From assembly GCA_949316495.1 (NCBI GenBank), contig OX439001.1:24763386-24827385 (forward strand): DNA of 64,000 bases, given 5' to 3'. Below are positions 21,909 through 35,330 of this stretch, in pieces; within the stretch, counting starts at the first letter, position 1, and each line of letters opens with the position of its first letter. The notes below the pieces were generated by a model. It ran no database searches and was not told the DNA's origin. It worked only from the letters and a program-made list of their open reading frames with translations. Origin of the DNA: Amphiduros pacificus. Taxonomy: Eukaryota; Annelida; Polychaeta; Phyllodocida; Hesionidae. Made by a program: the position numbers and the translations under genes.

Positions 21909-24900
21909 ATTAAAGCAGATGGTATAAATCTAGAGATATATATCTTGCTCATATTAATATCCTCACCTATCAAAATAATAGCTCAACTCACATGATCTCA
22001 ACCTGAGTAGGCGATTAATGGCAATAAAATTTAAAGGCGAGGCTGTGTGAGACGATTTAAACAAGGGTCGCAGTCCAAACAAAACCATAAAATTATAAAT
22101 ATAACCTTGGAGGGAAGCGTAATAAAGGTCACTGTGGGCGATAAGATCTGTTTAATACTCTTGTGTGGAAGTCTGACCTTAGCGTTTCCTGAATATAGAA
22201 AGGAGGTAATCACGAACAAAGCACGATTGGTATTGATGGTGAAATCAGGGTAAGGGCCTTATGAGCCAAAATGAAAATAAAAATGATATTTTGCCGTTTT
22301 CAAGTTATAAAATGTTACAAGGATGTTTAATAAAATTTGAAATTAAGTATTTCACAGACTGTCCCAAACAGGATATTAAAATGTTGATATTTGAGCTGTT
22401 TGAGGATAAAATTTTATAATTTATAGTTTTTTATACAGTAGATCTTATTCCTGCATAATGTTTACAAAGGTGTCAAATCGCCAAGAATCACCAATTATCA
22501 TGTCACCAACACAGCTGCTGCCATAAAAATAGTATTTACCAAATGTATAGATATAATGATAAGGGAACAATAGTTTGTCATCTACGGAGTTTGTTTGACT
22601 CCTTTCTGGAAATTAACAATTTTCAGGATGTGAGTAATTACGTGATCGTTGCCTCAAGTCAAATGAGTCAATTTGAAAGTGAAATTCTAGTTTTGTTTTA
22701 AATGACAAGTTTAATGAGTCCTAATTTTCCGAACTGAAAGGTTTATACTTGTGTGATGATGTTAAGACAAAACATTTAACCCAAACCCTTCATATATTAT
22801 ATTCTTGAAGAGGACCGAGCGGCATGTTTATATTTATGAATTAATCAGAACCATTGATGTTTGTATGATTAGTGGTAATGCAGTTATGAAAATGATCCCA
22901 CTTGAAATATCATACAGCGATTGATTACTCATACGATGCTATGATCAGCGTAACGTGCCTACTGTCACAGGCACAGTTTATACCTATATGAACTTTATAA
23001 ACTTAACATAAACATGGTTCTCAGGTTCAGATTACCGAAAGGTATGTGCCTGTCTTAGATGATTTATATACAAAGGTCAATGTAATTCTTCACGTAACTT
23101 GTATTTTAAGAAACTATTAAATTCGTTGTTACAAATACAATGGGTAACTCAATATATTTTAATCAAATAAAATGTTTTTGACCAAATTGCACCATGACAT
23201 TTTATTGCGAAGTTTATTACTGGAAATCATAAATTTGACAATGATAAATATCTAGTCATTCATTATTAGTGGTTTGGTTACAGTTTTCAAAACAGGACAT
23301 TTGCATTGCAATTATCAGCCACAAAATGAAATGTTAATAAATCTCAAACCAATATAACCAATATCTGATGACACTCAACTTAGCATACAAAGCAACTGTT
23401 GATACATGCATAAATAGGAAAAACAATTTTTGGGTCCAACTTTAAAAGCTGTCAAATGTAGTATTACGATTTATCAGAATGTAATCTTATCTATTTTCTC
23501 CTGTAGTTCTAATGGTCATCTGCTCAGAGGAAAATATGGGAGGTTCAAATAAAGATCGAGGTTTAAGTTTTAAGGTGCTTATAAATCTGCTTATTGACGA
23601 AACATATTCTCTTGTATAAGTCAGTATCTTATCTGTTTTTCTGAGAAAAGCGTTCCAATAAAATCATTTTTCTTGATATATCCTTTCTCTAGGGTCGCAC
23701 TGTCTTTAAGGTCGAGATGTCATTAATATATCGCATATCTTGAATCTTGATTTCATCATTGGGTTATACATAAGGTAACGGAAGTGGGTAATTGACTAAT
23801 GTTGGACATATTCCATTCCTTAGTGAGTCAGTTACACTTAGAGATGTGTTAATGAAAATATAAGTTGGGTTGACAAGAACTCTCTTGTCTATATACCACA
23901 TTAACGTCTCTCTCTCACACACACATGGACATACACACACACACACACACATATTTTCTCAATCTGATCATCAGTATATGATATGTCAGTGTTAAAGCTA
24001 CTTGTTCAGTAAGTACTGTCAGCACCCTGGGCGAGGGCTCATCGTTCCTGGCTATATAATATCTGTAACGCATTTTACATGGGCTGTGAGTGGTTTAATA
24101 CGGACCTGGTAGGTGCCATGATTGAAAGTCAAATGTGATATTTTATAGCTTGTAGCACCACAGTATGAAGCGATTATGAACAGGATAAATTCTACACTAG
24201 ACATTGACTCATAACGTCTTCTCTTAAAGAACCCAATTAAGTCTATATTGGTGGCCTATGATATTCTCATCGTCATTCTTCCATTCAGAGGGAATGCAGC
24301 TGCTTTTTCTGACTTGCCACTTTATGGCTGGATTTTGTCATTAATTATGTACTAAGGCTGATATTTGAGACTGGTGGAAAGTGTTTGGCTTGCTCATAGT
24401 GCTGGTAAATATTGGTTTATTATTTTGTTTATATGTTTCAGATCCTCCAGAGACATCCACCACAATGGCTGTATACTGTTTCCATTGTCTACACATCTGA
24501 AATATTGAAAAAACAACTAAACAGATACAATACTAGATACTTGGCAACAGTAAAATGATCAGGTATGTAACCCAATGGTTTACAAATTTGTTTACAAAGT
24601 TTGTAGGTTTCGGTTTTATCGTTGCAATATTTATTAAAATTGAGTGCAGACATCTTGAATGTACTCACGCACTATATAATTCTTTACCTATTTATGATTC
24701 TCTGTATTGAAAACGTTATTAATATCACCGTTATATAGATATCCTCAGAGACACTATGTCTCTTAATTCTTATATCATAACCTTAATGTATGTTTACCAC
24801 ATTTTATATGAAAAGGACTGAATGACATCATCTTTCTGTTCTGGTTTTGGAGGTTGAGCTTCACATTTTATTATTATTTTTTATGATGACATATCTGTTT

Positions 24901-25650
24901 GTGAATTAACTCAGTCCGTTTATCTACATATATTTCAAACTGTCTTTGGCAACATTTTTCTGTCCGTTTATTGTCATATTTGTATATATTTGGCGAGGTG
25001 TCAGGAATCAGGTGAATGGAATAGATATTTTAGGGTTCCGTTCTGGTAGGTGGGTACCCTTAATAAGGGCCCCCCAACATTATAAACACTTAAACGTGTC
25101 ATATCACTTAAATATCGCCACAGGAATAATCAGTGAAGTCGGCAGGGATGTATCCACCCAGTATATCTGTCATCACTTGTTTTTTATGGGGGAGGGTGAC
25201 ATGGAAGTGATGCTGGTCTATAGGTTAATGCCGGGCAGAGGAGGAGATTGGAATTAAAAGAAAAGACCTCTGGCTTATTGCACATTCATTTAGTTTACTG
25301 TGGGCGGAGATTTATATGGATCAAATCATTTTGAACTTACTTATCTTGTCTAGTTCCCAAATTGGCACACAGGAACAAACACCAGCTGTAAAATTGTAAA
25401 TTATATGGCTAAATTATTCAATACATGTAGAACTAGACGTTGACCACGCCACCGATGTCCGGACTACAAGTATGAAAGATTCATACAAAGTAGTAGACAT
25501 CAGACCATGTGGATGTATTTTGTATTTCAAAAACAAAAACAAATGATTACTCTTCTTTTGTCTGTATCAGGATATTTTTAGCATGCAAATAATGACGTAT
25601 TGTTGAAACTCCTACATAGTTCATTGCGATGGTCATACGACCCATAGTGT
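21909..25650. other. Unassigned A+T-rich DNA
   Basis: No gene is supported over this long stretch apart from the microsatellite listed at 23908. A 103-codon frame at 24946-25257 matches no family I know. A tRNA-like pattern near 23505-23560 (AGTTCTAATGG then GAGGTTCAAAT) may be a decayed tRNA-derived SINE head but is too weak to call. Confidence 0.4.
23908..23952. repeat. CT/AC microsatellite
   Basis: A short CT run passes into an AC run interrupted by ATGGACAT, then about 11 further AC units. It is a simple sequence repeat with no gene attached. Confidence 0.95.
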
Positions 25651-25803
25651 TGCACTTTATACCTCAGTTCAGTTCCCTGAGTCATCTCCTACCTATCATT
25701 CCATCAGGTCTTTGCCTGGAAGCATACCCTAAATTCCTGTCCGGTATGTTGGGTATTGAGAGTCATACCCTACATCCCTGTCCGGTTTGTTCAGTATTTT
25801 AAA

Positions 25804-26565
25804 TTTACCTCAGTTCAGTCAGTCCAGCGCCTTACACCTCACACCTCAGTTCACTCAGTTTAGTGCCCTGTGTGATGCCTAAGACCTCAGTTCAGTCAGT
25901 CCAGCGCCCTGTGTGATGCCTTACACTTCAGTTCACTCAGTTTAGCGCCCTGGGTGATGCCTTATACCTCAGTTCAGTCAGTCCAGCGCCCTGGGTGATG
26001 CCTTACACCTCAGTTCACTCAGTTTGCGCCCTGTGTGATGCCTTACACTTCAGTTCACTCAGTTTAGCGCCCCGGGTGATGCCTTACACTTCAGTTCACT
26101 CAGCGCCCTGGGTGATGCCTCACACATCAGTTCACTCCGTTTAGCGCCCCGGGTGAGACTTACACTTCAGTTCACTCAGTTTAGCGCCCTGGGTGATGCC
26201 TTACACCTCAGTTCACTCAGTTTAGCGTCCTGGGTGATGCCTTACACTTTAGTTCACTCAGTTTAGTGCCCTGGGTGATGCCTTACACTTCAGTTCACTC
26301 AGTTTAGCGCCCTGGGTGATGCCTTACACTTTAATTCACTCCGTTTAGCGTCCTGGGTGATGCCTTACACTTTAGTTCACTCAGTTTAGCGCCCTGGGTG
26401 ATGCCTTACACTTCAGTTCACTCAGTTTAGCGCCCTGGGATGCCTTACACCTCAGTTCACTCAGTTTAGCGCCCTGGGTGATGCCTTTCACCTCAGTTCA
26501 CTCAGTTTAGCGCCCTTGGTGATGCCTTACATCTCAGTTCACTCCGTTTATCACGCTGAGTGACG
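25804..26565. repeat. 41-bp minisatellite, about 18 copies
   Basis: The unit has TTACACCTCAGTTCACTCAG, then TTTAGCGCCCTGGGTGATGCC. Copies vary in length by small deletions and by CTGGG/CCGGG and CTCAG/TTTAG changes. The left copies use GTCCAGCGCC and are most diverged. It is strikingly G+C-richer than its flanks. Degenerate units appear upstream at about 25655-25690, and a separate two-copy repeat with CCTGTCCGGT lies at 25727-25790. Confidence 0.95.
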
Positions 26566-28046
26566 GCCCTGCTCCCGGATTGCTGTCCCAGCTGGTAATC
26601 ACTGTAGACAGTTGTCCCACACATTCTGTGTTGATTGAACCCACTGTCAGACGTGACAAAACTTTATATTAGCAGAACTGTTCCCCTTCCGCCGCGGTAT
26701 AATGAAGAAGATTTCTAGCTTTCCCCATATATTCATTAGTATCGATGACAAGTTATAAATGAATTATTGCCTTGACCTGTGTACACATCATGTGTAATGG
26801 ATGGATTCAAGTTGCCCTGCTGCTGACATATTATTGAAAAGCATCCATGGAATGTTTTGTGCATTGTTATATTCTTAATCATATATTGGTCAGAAAAGGC
26901 GATGCAAAATTACTGCAGATGAAAAGCGTGTTATGGGATATACAATGAAGCTTATATGACAACCTCTGATTTTAGTTCCCTGTATCAAGTTTAAGGCGGC
27001 TGACATATCTTTGTAACTGCTACCAAATCCCATTAGATTTTTAACATTTTAATTTTTTATTCATATTTATTCATTTATTTTTTTAATCATTCTGTCTGGG
27101 ACGTGTATACTTCCTTCACAGTTATCTCATTGGGTTACATTATATGGCAGGTAAGGTGAGTACAACAATATTCTCTGAAGAAAAAGAAAAATCTTATCTC
27201 TAAGGCAACTTATCAGAGACAAATTTCATCATAGTGACAGTTAATTATCAGTTTGAATTGATTGACAAGTGTGTACCCTATGAAGCTGGCCATGTGACTA
27301 CTGATTGGATAGATAATGGCGGGAGCTAATGTCTCAACATAGAAAACATATGCTTTTCCTGTCAGCCTTTGCTTGATAATTATTTATTCATTAAAATATG
27401 ACATCCAAATAGGACATGGAAAAGCTCGGCATTTTTCTTAACAAATTATCAAAAAGCAATATTGGTGCTCAGTCACAAATGGGATATTGTGAGGGGACAA
27501 AACTGGACACGTCCTGTCTCAGATGGCCTTCCTGCAACCATGTCTGTTCCCCCACATCTTTTGATTATTGGGCATGGGGTCTGATATAAAGATTAGTTAA
27601 AATTACTGTCTATAATACTGGCCCATGTATCTTAATATTCAGCTCAAATTGTAAGATATAATGTTTCATGGAGTTTCATTTTATGATTTGTTGGGCATAG
27701 AGGAACGCTAATATTAGATATAATTAAAGCAGGTCAGAAGATTGTGAATAACTTATCTCGTTGTAAGCATTGATAATTTCGTGATGGAAAAATACAAAGA
27801 TGCATTATTTCATTATAATAATCACTATAATCGAAGTGTAACTATCCTCCTATCCTGTCACTGTGTTTGTTTACATCATGTATCTTTTAATTTTGTGTCT
27901 CATTAACACCAAGCGGAAATAAACCCCTCCCACATTAAAAACATGTGTACCAAATTAGTCAGACAAAACTAGTATGGGGATGGATAATTAATCCTCAAAG
28001 GAGGTAAAAGAGACTTCATTTCTTTTTTCCAAAGCCTGATTTATTA
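26566..28046. other. Unassigned DNA
   Basis: A G+C-richer, non-repetitive patch (26566-26700) adjoins the minisatellite. The rest is plain A+T-rich DNA with no supportable gene. Confidence 0.4.
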
Positions 28047-28108
28047 GTTCCCATCATGAAATGACTGAAATAATATTAAAAGGGAAGAAAAAACCCGAAT
28101 AAAAACAC
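28047..28108 (+). mobile_element. SINE family 1, decayed 3' remnant
   Basis: CATCATGAAATGACTGAAAT at about 28052 followed by an A-rich, C-bearing tail corresponds to the end of the SINE body (CATCACGAAATGACTGAAAT in intact copies). Only about 60 bp remain. Confidence 0.5.
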
Positions 28109-30134
28109 CGATCTACAAGTGACACACTTTTCCAACCAGATATTTCCAATGGCAAGTTAAAGTTGTGCCAAAGGATCCAAACGGGAGACTATCATCTCAA
28201 AAGCAACCCTCAGAATAGACAACCGGGAGGCTGAAAACCTAATATATTCCTTTGTGGCATTAACCCTGGATTACTGAAAGGTTCTCCTTGTTGGGCAACC
28301 ATTGAACAACTGCAACAACTACAGAAACCTCCAGCACGAACAATGGATTAGATCAGAATGTTGCGATATTCCACGGCTCCATGACATATATACTCAGAAC
28401 TCAGAAATGTATATCTTAAGCGATGTGATACCCATAGCAATAAGGGTTTTAATAAAACAAGTGGAACCTAATGTTGGGCGACTCAGCTTTAGAGTATCTT
28501 ACTTTGATGCCCTATGAACTACAAAATTGAGAAGCAATTTCGTTTCCAGGCCATCATGGAATCTTACATGGAATCTTATCTTACATGGAATCTTACATGG
28601 AAACCCAGTGATTTGTTTTGTCAGCTAGGTGTCGCTCAAATCATCAGCATCACTCTCACACAAGGTGTCACCTCTGTATATGACCGCCAGGTTGCAGCAC
28701 TTTATCAAGAAAAATCCAGTAAAGAATATCTAAAACATATCCGAGAAATATTTCAAGTGAAATTTTAATGAATTGTTATTAACACCATTTGAAGGTAGGC
28801 GTCGTGGCCTCGAAATATAAAATCCAATATTAAATAAGCTTTTAAATAAGAATACATGTTATGATTTATTTCTAAATGTGTCGGAGTAAGGGTCACCAAA
28901 ACAGAATTTTCAGTGAACCTGCTATTCATTCATATTTACCGTCAGTATAAATATATAGAAATCCAATACAGTCTTTTTATTTCCAAGTAACATGTCTCCT
29001 ACCTGGCAATAATATAAACCAAAATAATCATCACAATACCTTTTTCTGAGTTATTTAACTTTGCAAAAGTCATGGAGGTGTGGAATCATATTGCTGTTTG
29101 ATTAAAAATCTACAAATCAGATTTAAAATGGATCAGATTTAAAATGGATACCATACTTCTTGAAATGTCTCACATTATGGATAAATAATAGGGTTCACCA
29201 TTTAAGATTCTTTATAAATCACCATCTTATATTCTTTGTAAATTGACCTCTGATTTTGGAAGTTTACATTAGATATACAAGGAAAAACCTTTTTTGTTCA
29301 AATAAATCTTTTGTAAAATTATACATTACTTGTTAGGCTCTTATGAGATTTTGAGGCATTTCTAGACCAACTATGAGCCACCATTTTCTTGTACTTTCAC
29401 AGCTTGAATACTGTCAAAAATGATTTTGCCACCAACACAATAGATTTGTGTACCCCTGAATGCATTTGGGCTCTACCCTATTCAACCTTTTAATTTTGGT
29501 TTCAAAAACTGGTTACATAGTTAAGAAATTTCCTCTAAAATTTGAAATGTTTCCTTAAGGCAAAAACACTCCTTGAAAACATTCCTATCATTCCTTAAAT
29601 CTTAAAATATCACTTCCAAACTGAACACATCATGGGACAGCTTATTTTTGCATTATTAAACTTTGCAATTTGCTATGGATGGTGTGAAATTTTATCGTTT
29701 TTGGGTATCATAATTGTCTTTACACTTTGAAATATTATGTTCCGAACATGGCTTGCAAAGACATAAACGAACCTAACCATGCGGTCACTGCATATATTTT
29801 TCAGTTTTCATCTCTTCGTGGAATGTAACAAAATCATACTCTACGCATGACCATGAAAAGGTTAATAACTGAATAATGAGCATGATGAACCCATGTTTCT
29901 ATTAATCTAAATCATTGCCAGACATGTTGAAAGCATGGACCTCAAGATATTGACATTGTTATGGAATTATGTAGACTTGATTCACATGTATGCGTGTGAA
30001 CGATATTTTTATATTTAAATTTAATGTAAAAAATCTCAAAGTTCGAGGTTCATTTCGGAAAAATCTAAAATGGTGTTCCATAATTTGTATTCTTGATATT
30101 GGAAGTACATACTATGATCTGGGCAAACAATTCA
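28109..30134. other. Unassigned A+T-rich DNA with small duplications
   Basis: Small local repeats only: ACATGGAATCTT units at about 28553-28606, and a 16-bp pair CAGATTTAAAATGGAT at 29117-29149. No gene was recognised. Confidence 0.45.
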
Positions 30135-30421
30135 TCAGTTAGACCACGGGCTTCTTTAATGATCCGAAGGTCGTGAGTTTAATTCCAAGCCATGCTGAGA
30201 TTGCATTCATGTTATGTTTCTCTTATGAGCTTAGGTCCATGCCTAAAAGGTCAACTTGTTGTCCTTGTAAATCTCTCACTGGGGGAGGGGGGGTCATGTC
30301 AAGGACCTGATCCGTGAATATGCATTGAGGCAGTACAATATCTGCAACAATTAGGTCATGAAACAACAGAAAAATGTTGAAAGTGACGTAAAACCTCCAA
30401 ACAAACAAACAAACAAACAAA
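30135..30421 (+). mobile_element. SINE family 1, near full length but old
   Basis: The order matches intact copies: a decayed tRNA-like head (B box reduced to GAGTTTAATTCC), the body with GTCATGTCAAGGACCTGA, then GTTGAAAGTGACGTAAAAC and an (AAAC)n tail at about 30401-30420. Numerous changes, a G-run expansion near 30285 and loss of a usable A box mark it as an old copy. Confidence 0.9.
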
Positions 30422-31653
30422 ATAAAGTATACGCAAGAAAACATTTACACTTTAGGACTGCTTACCTTACATTTCACAACCCCATTTACATTTCAGTTTG
30501 GGCTCTAAACCTAAAAATTAGATTACTTATAGGATGATCAATAAAGAAAGATATTTTGGCATTGAAATCAAGTGAAAGTGTAAAACGCCTGAAAATTAGG
30601 AAAAGGGATTTTCTTGACATGTGGTTTTATTTTTTATGTTATTAACATACTACCCTCTACACCATCATGTCGTGCTGGTTTCCCACATACATTCTGTCAT
30701 ATCACGCACAGAAAACATACTGCTCCAGGTAACCTTATACATTTTGTTATTTGTTCTGAAATTCCAAGAAATTCATGTATATATCAACTGACAAGGTAAA
30801 CATGGGCCAAAGGCCTAAGAGCTGTGGCGGGCTTTATTCAGATTAGCAGAATAGGACAGTGGATGTTCCAAGTGTCTTTGCATGTGATGAAAAATTCATT
30901 ATTTGCCATTGTATTTCTTAAGTCATCCAAAATGAGCTTCGTGAAAATAAACAGTCAGACCAAATGCCAACCCTCCCTGCCAGGTCATAACAATTAAAAG
31001 CGGTCTTTATATTTAGAGCAGTGCTTGTCTGCCAAAGCTGACTCGGCTACATGTGCAGTTGTCATGTCAACATATTACCCAGCATGCCTCGGTGCGTCAT
31101 GAACACTTCCGTTTCCGGTTCCCAATATGGCGCAAACTTAACACTCGGTGTCACCCACTTTGAGGTGCCTCCGAGGGGATCCCCAAATGGCTAACCTTTC
31201 TGTCACCCTTTGCTTCGCAGCGACAGAGACAAACCACAAGGTACCCGCACAAATCAAAATGTAGCTTTATAACCAGCTTCCTGAAAGACTGCTAAATTAC
31301 CGTAATTCAATTCTGTCCAGGCGATGGATTCTGGTTAAAGCCGCTCTCATCCGGATAACCCGCTCATATGTTCAGCAAGTCAGCTTGGTTTCTATTCAGA
31401 ACAGAGGCCAGTAGAATTAAATAAAATGTTGCCAGTTGCCAACTTCCTTGTTTATCTTTCTAACATCACTTTATATGCCACAGGCACAACCGGTGCCTGA
31501 ATTTAGGGCAAGAACTTTAATGATATTTTAAACATATAAGTGGTTATTCCCACTTCATTCACCATGTTGATGGCCTTATAACAATTTTTATAATATTTTT
31601 TTTTTAAATTGGTCTCCAATATTGGCAGTGGATGTATATACTTTCTACTTTCG
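30422..31653. other. Unassigned DNA with a CpG-bearing patch near 31075-31250
   Basis: No gene is supported. The patch has an ETS-like TTCCGGTT and an ATGGCG string and could be promoter-like, but nothing ties it to a transcript. Confidence 0.35.
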
Positions 31654-31774
31654 TGTCTGTGACCGGGTTGACCCGCAACATAACAATTCAGTGAGGCAGC
31701 ATAATATCTGTTAAAAGTAGGTCTGGAATAACTGCTATGATGTTGAAAGTGGTATAAACTCCTGAACAAAAAAA
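31654..31774 (+). mobile_element. SINE family 1, 5'-truncated fragment
   Basis: Starts within the body (GTCTGTGACCGGGTTG), continues with CAATTCAGTGAGGCAGCA and GTAGGTCT, and ends with GTTGAAAGTGGTATAAAC and an A-rich tail. The tRNA-like head is missing. Confidence 0.85.
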
Positions 31775-34119
31775 TCTATCTAAGTATGGTATCTTCTCTG
31801 AAAGACATAATTACAATGTACATTTCTGTGCGACCTTCACTTCGACCGTTTTTATGCGATTGTATACTTCTTCAACTCATTAAAGTATATCTTTTTGTTT
31901 GGCCTAAAGATGTATTGTGCTCTGATGTATTTATCATACCCAATTAGGTATCTCATTACTTTTAAATGTGGTTGTCCTTGTCCGTAAAGCCCAAAAAGAT
32001 TCTCCAGACAACAATGACACTTTTCACCATTTGAGAGGATGCACGAGAAAAACTTCCCATTGTGTTTCTTTTGTTTGTCATTTTAAAAGCGAACAAGACA
32101 AGACATGCCAATGCATCGCTGTTGGCATCTTTAGTGATTCACATATTCAGGAACCCAGATGAAGTATTTCACCAAACAAGAAAGTAATTGTGATATCATA
32201 ATACATGTGGCTATGAAATCATTATATGAGCTGCACGAAATACTATCATTCATAATTTTTTGGGAACTTAGATTTCATCAAAATTAATATTTGTAATATC
32301 ATGGTAAAAATTGTATCTGACATATTTTCTCTTCGACGAAAAACAATACTATGTAGTTCTTACTGTAATTGTAAAACGAAAATTGTTGTTCTGTGATATA
32401 GATACTATTTGTTTGCAATAACCTGTGTACAAATCCCCAAAGAGAAGATACAATATGCATTGTATTCGGTTAAGTACAATTTATGCATTGTCTATAATAT
32501 TGAGATGGATAAAACACTCCCAGATGGGCGTGATGGGACTATCCATTACTTCTTTGACTCAGAGGAGATATTCAGTGTAGAGGGAGAGCTCTGATCGGTG
32601 CCGGACTGAAAATCTGAACTCAAAGCCGCAACACAATCATGTCATTTCCGGAAGCTCACATCAAAGCCGTGCAAGCCGTGTGGACCAGGAGATTTTTTTT
32701 CATCCATTGGCCAGTTTTGAAAACTGGCCAATGGTCGATATGCCCAAATCATATTTTATGATTCAATATTCTGTTTGATTCAATATAGACATCAACGAAG
32801 ACATAACACAGACCTCAGTTATATATGTCCCGAATCAGTAGAGTAAGAGTAAATAATTGAATAGGGGAATACAAGTCATAGGGCGTCTATCCTTAAGAAA
32901 GATGACAGTGGCTTGAACACTGAGTGGCCCGGACGGTCTATTTGGTACTCCAATGACCTTTTCAGTCAGATTTCATTTGATATTATTGAGACCAGATGTG
33001 GGACGCTGACAGTGGATTTGGGCCATGTATACATGTATGCTAGTCACAACCTAACTGTCCGAGCGGATAGATGCATCAAGGGTCCGCTAACAATATATCA
33101 TGTCGTCAACATGACCGGCCAATTGGACAGCAAATTTGATAATGAACAATGGAAATTGATAAATTGAAAATGAAATTCATATAAGGCACCGATCAATGAA
33201 ATATTTATCTGGGAGATAATTGTATCTATTGGTGTATCGTCTTATTATCAGTGAAATAATTTACTATTATTGCCCTGGGTCAGGGGAAGAATACAAAAAG
33301 GGAACTATAGTTAGAAATGGCAAATTGCCAGAAATGGCTGACACCAGACTACTCAAATCCCAGTGAGAAAAATATAGACAAGATTAAATGTTTACATTAG
33401 AGCCATACATATTTCATGAAATAAACTAAAATTTGCTATGAACACGGTTTTGACATTGAACCGTAAATTTTAATACGTCTGAAACAAAAAGGAAATGAAT
33501 GAAATCTAAGGACAAGCGCGTGTCAATACACGTGGGTGCGTAGTCATGTGCGTTCATCTCCAAAATGAGTTTTGACAGATTTTTGTTTTCAAATTAAAAT
33601 AATTTTTGTTAGCATTTATTATAGAAAATTATACAAAATACTCTTTTGGTCTGTTTTTGCTTCTAACACAATATATTCGTATTATATTGATTTTATCTAG
33701 ATGTGCCCATGAGCATACACATATTTTCATATATATTTGGATGTAGGTGTGTGCGTCTTTAGCTTGCATTCATGTGTATATTCAAGTGCGTGGATTTATG
33801 TGAGTATTTGTACTTGCGTTAATGTGCATGAGTATTTTTTGTATATCTTTTTTCTATAAATGACGTGCTCCAAATCTGAGCAATTCATACAGAAGAGGAC
33901 TCCTATAGAACTCTTTATTTGGCGAGTTTGATTGACTCCTTGAAGCCATTTCCTATACTCTTTTTCAGTAACAAACCCTGTGGACATTTGATGAGGAATG
34001 ATATAGTGTCTGTACATTTCTCAATTATTACTGAAATATGTCAATCCAAGCTGAAATACAATGGAATCTTATATTTCATAATTAATTTGAGGACAATAGT
34101 AGAATGACAACAAAAAATT
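31775..34119. other. Unassigned A+T-rich DNA
   Basis: The stretch holds the palindrome listed at 32704. An 84-codon frame at 32913-33167 matches nothing I recognise. The part near 33690-33840 is rich in TGTG-type steps but is not a clean array. Confidence 0.4.
32704..32734. repeat. Perfect inverted repeat, 15-bp arms, 1-base loop
   Basis: The arms 32704-32718 and 32720-32734 (CCATTGGCCAGTTTT and its complement) pair perfectly around a single G. Each arm holds a CCAAT-box-like ATTGG. It could be a short hairpin or a paired factor site. No transposon ends are visible around it. Confidence 0.92.
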
Positions 34120-34200
34120 AATGTTTTCTTAAAAACATGTTTTCCCATTCCCATTAATGTTTTCTTAAAAACATGTTTTCCCATTCCCATTTTGTCCTTT
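34120..34200. repeat. Tandem duplication of about 37 bp
   Basis: A unit with TTAATGTTTTCTTAAAAACA and TGTTTTCCCATTCCCA occurs twice in a row, followed by a short TTTCCCATTTTGTCC pair. Confidence 0.9.
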
Positions 34201-35330
34201 CCCATTTTGTCCCAGCCGAAGGCTCATTCATACTGAGCAGATGTAGGCGGTGGAAAATAGACTACCTCTGTTAAGCAGGGAAACTCATTCATTATATTGG
34301 TGCAATTTTTCAGGGAATTTTAGTTGAACTCATTTCTACGGTAGATGGTCTTTCATGAGAAAGAGAATAATTAAAGAGATTACAAATCACTATAAGATAA
34401 ATCCACATAATTCAGCTGATACAAGATATGATGAGTTACATTTCACCGAACACCTGTGAACCTCTCCACTCAAAAAACAAGCCTGCCTCATATACTATAG
34501 ATAGAGGGCGTGTTCCCAGAGGGCGCCACCGTACATTGATGATGATATATGACCGAGAAGTGGCTAACGCTCGCTGGTGATATATACGAGGACATCCAGA
34601 CACACACTAGTGATATATCTGGGCATAGTATCACAAGTGAAAAGGGATGTCTATCGTGTATCATATGCGCATCATCAAACAGTATCCCATCCCATATGTC
34701 TGCAAATACACACACACACAAACACACACACATATGTGTGTGTGTGTGTGTGGGTGTTAATTAGAAAATGGATGACTAAAATAATCTATAGATATGTGAG
34801 TTCTCGCTCTGCAGATAAGGCAAATCCTCTAATTCTCTTAATCTATTCCCGTTTTTTAACTATATTATTGTTAAGCTTCAGAGATTAAATGTTTGGAGTA
34901 CATTCGATTTCAAGTCGTTTTTTCTATGTTTTGTCCAGTATGACACCAGCTATGACTAGTCCACCGGGCCAAGGCGACCTCGGTCCCTATGAACAATGTT
35001 ATTGAATGAGCTAGTAACAAGCTTCACACCTCAGAAGAGGCAGAGTAATTTGCTTAAAATCTCACCGGGCTCGTCTGGGAAGGGTCAGAATTTTGGGGCA
35101 ATAAGCGAAAGCAATGTTGGCAGAAATCTAAGAAATACTGCCAATACCGTGACTGCTCGGAGTTATTAGATCCATGCTGAAGGCCACGTCTTCATCACAG
35201 ACACAGCATTCTATACTTCGCCTCGTATATTGGTGACCTAGACTGTGTTATAATCTTGCTGTGTTATAAACTACATGTTTGATGTCGAATAAACCATCTA
35301 ATTATTAAATAATGCATCAGTGCGACATGA
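34201..35330. other. Unassigned DNA
   Basis: No gene is supported. A G+C-richer non-repetitive patch lies at about 34960-35220. Confidence 0.4.
34709..34752. repeat. AC/GT microsatellite forming an inverted repeat
   Basis: An AC run meets a GT run at CATATG (34731-34736), giving arms of about 20 bp that pair with one mismatch. Such an arrangement can form a hairpin as well as the Z-DNA usual for alternating purine-pyrimidine runs (established behaviour). Confidence 0.93.

Noticed and set aside
24946-25257. 103-codon frame
   Set aside because: No family motif, no promoter or splice context; length is compatible with chance in this much DNA.
31195-31240. Tiny exon between CTTCGCAG and GTACCC
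   Set aside because: Only 20 bases, with no frame or partner exon; splice-like strings of this quality are common by chance.
32913-33167. 84-codon frame
   Set aside because: No recognisable motif; kept as unassigned.
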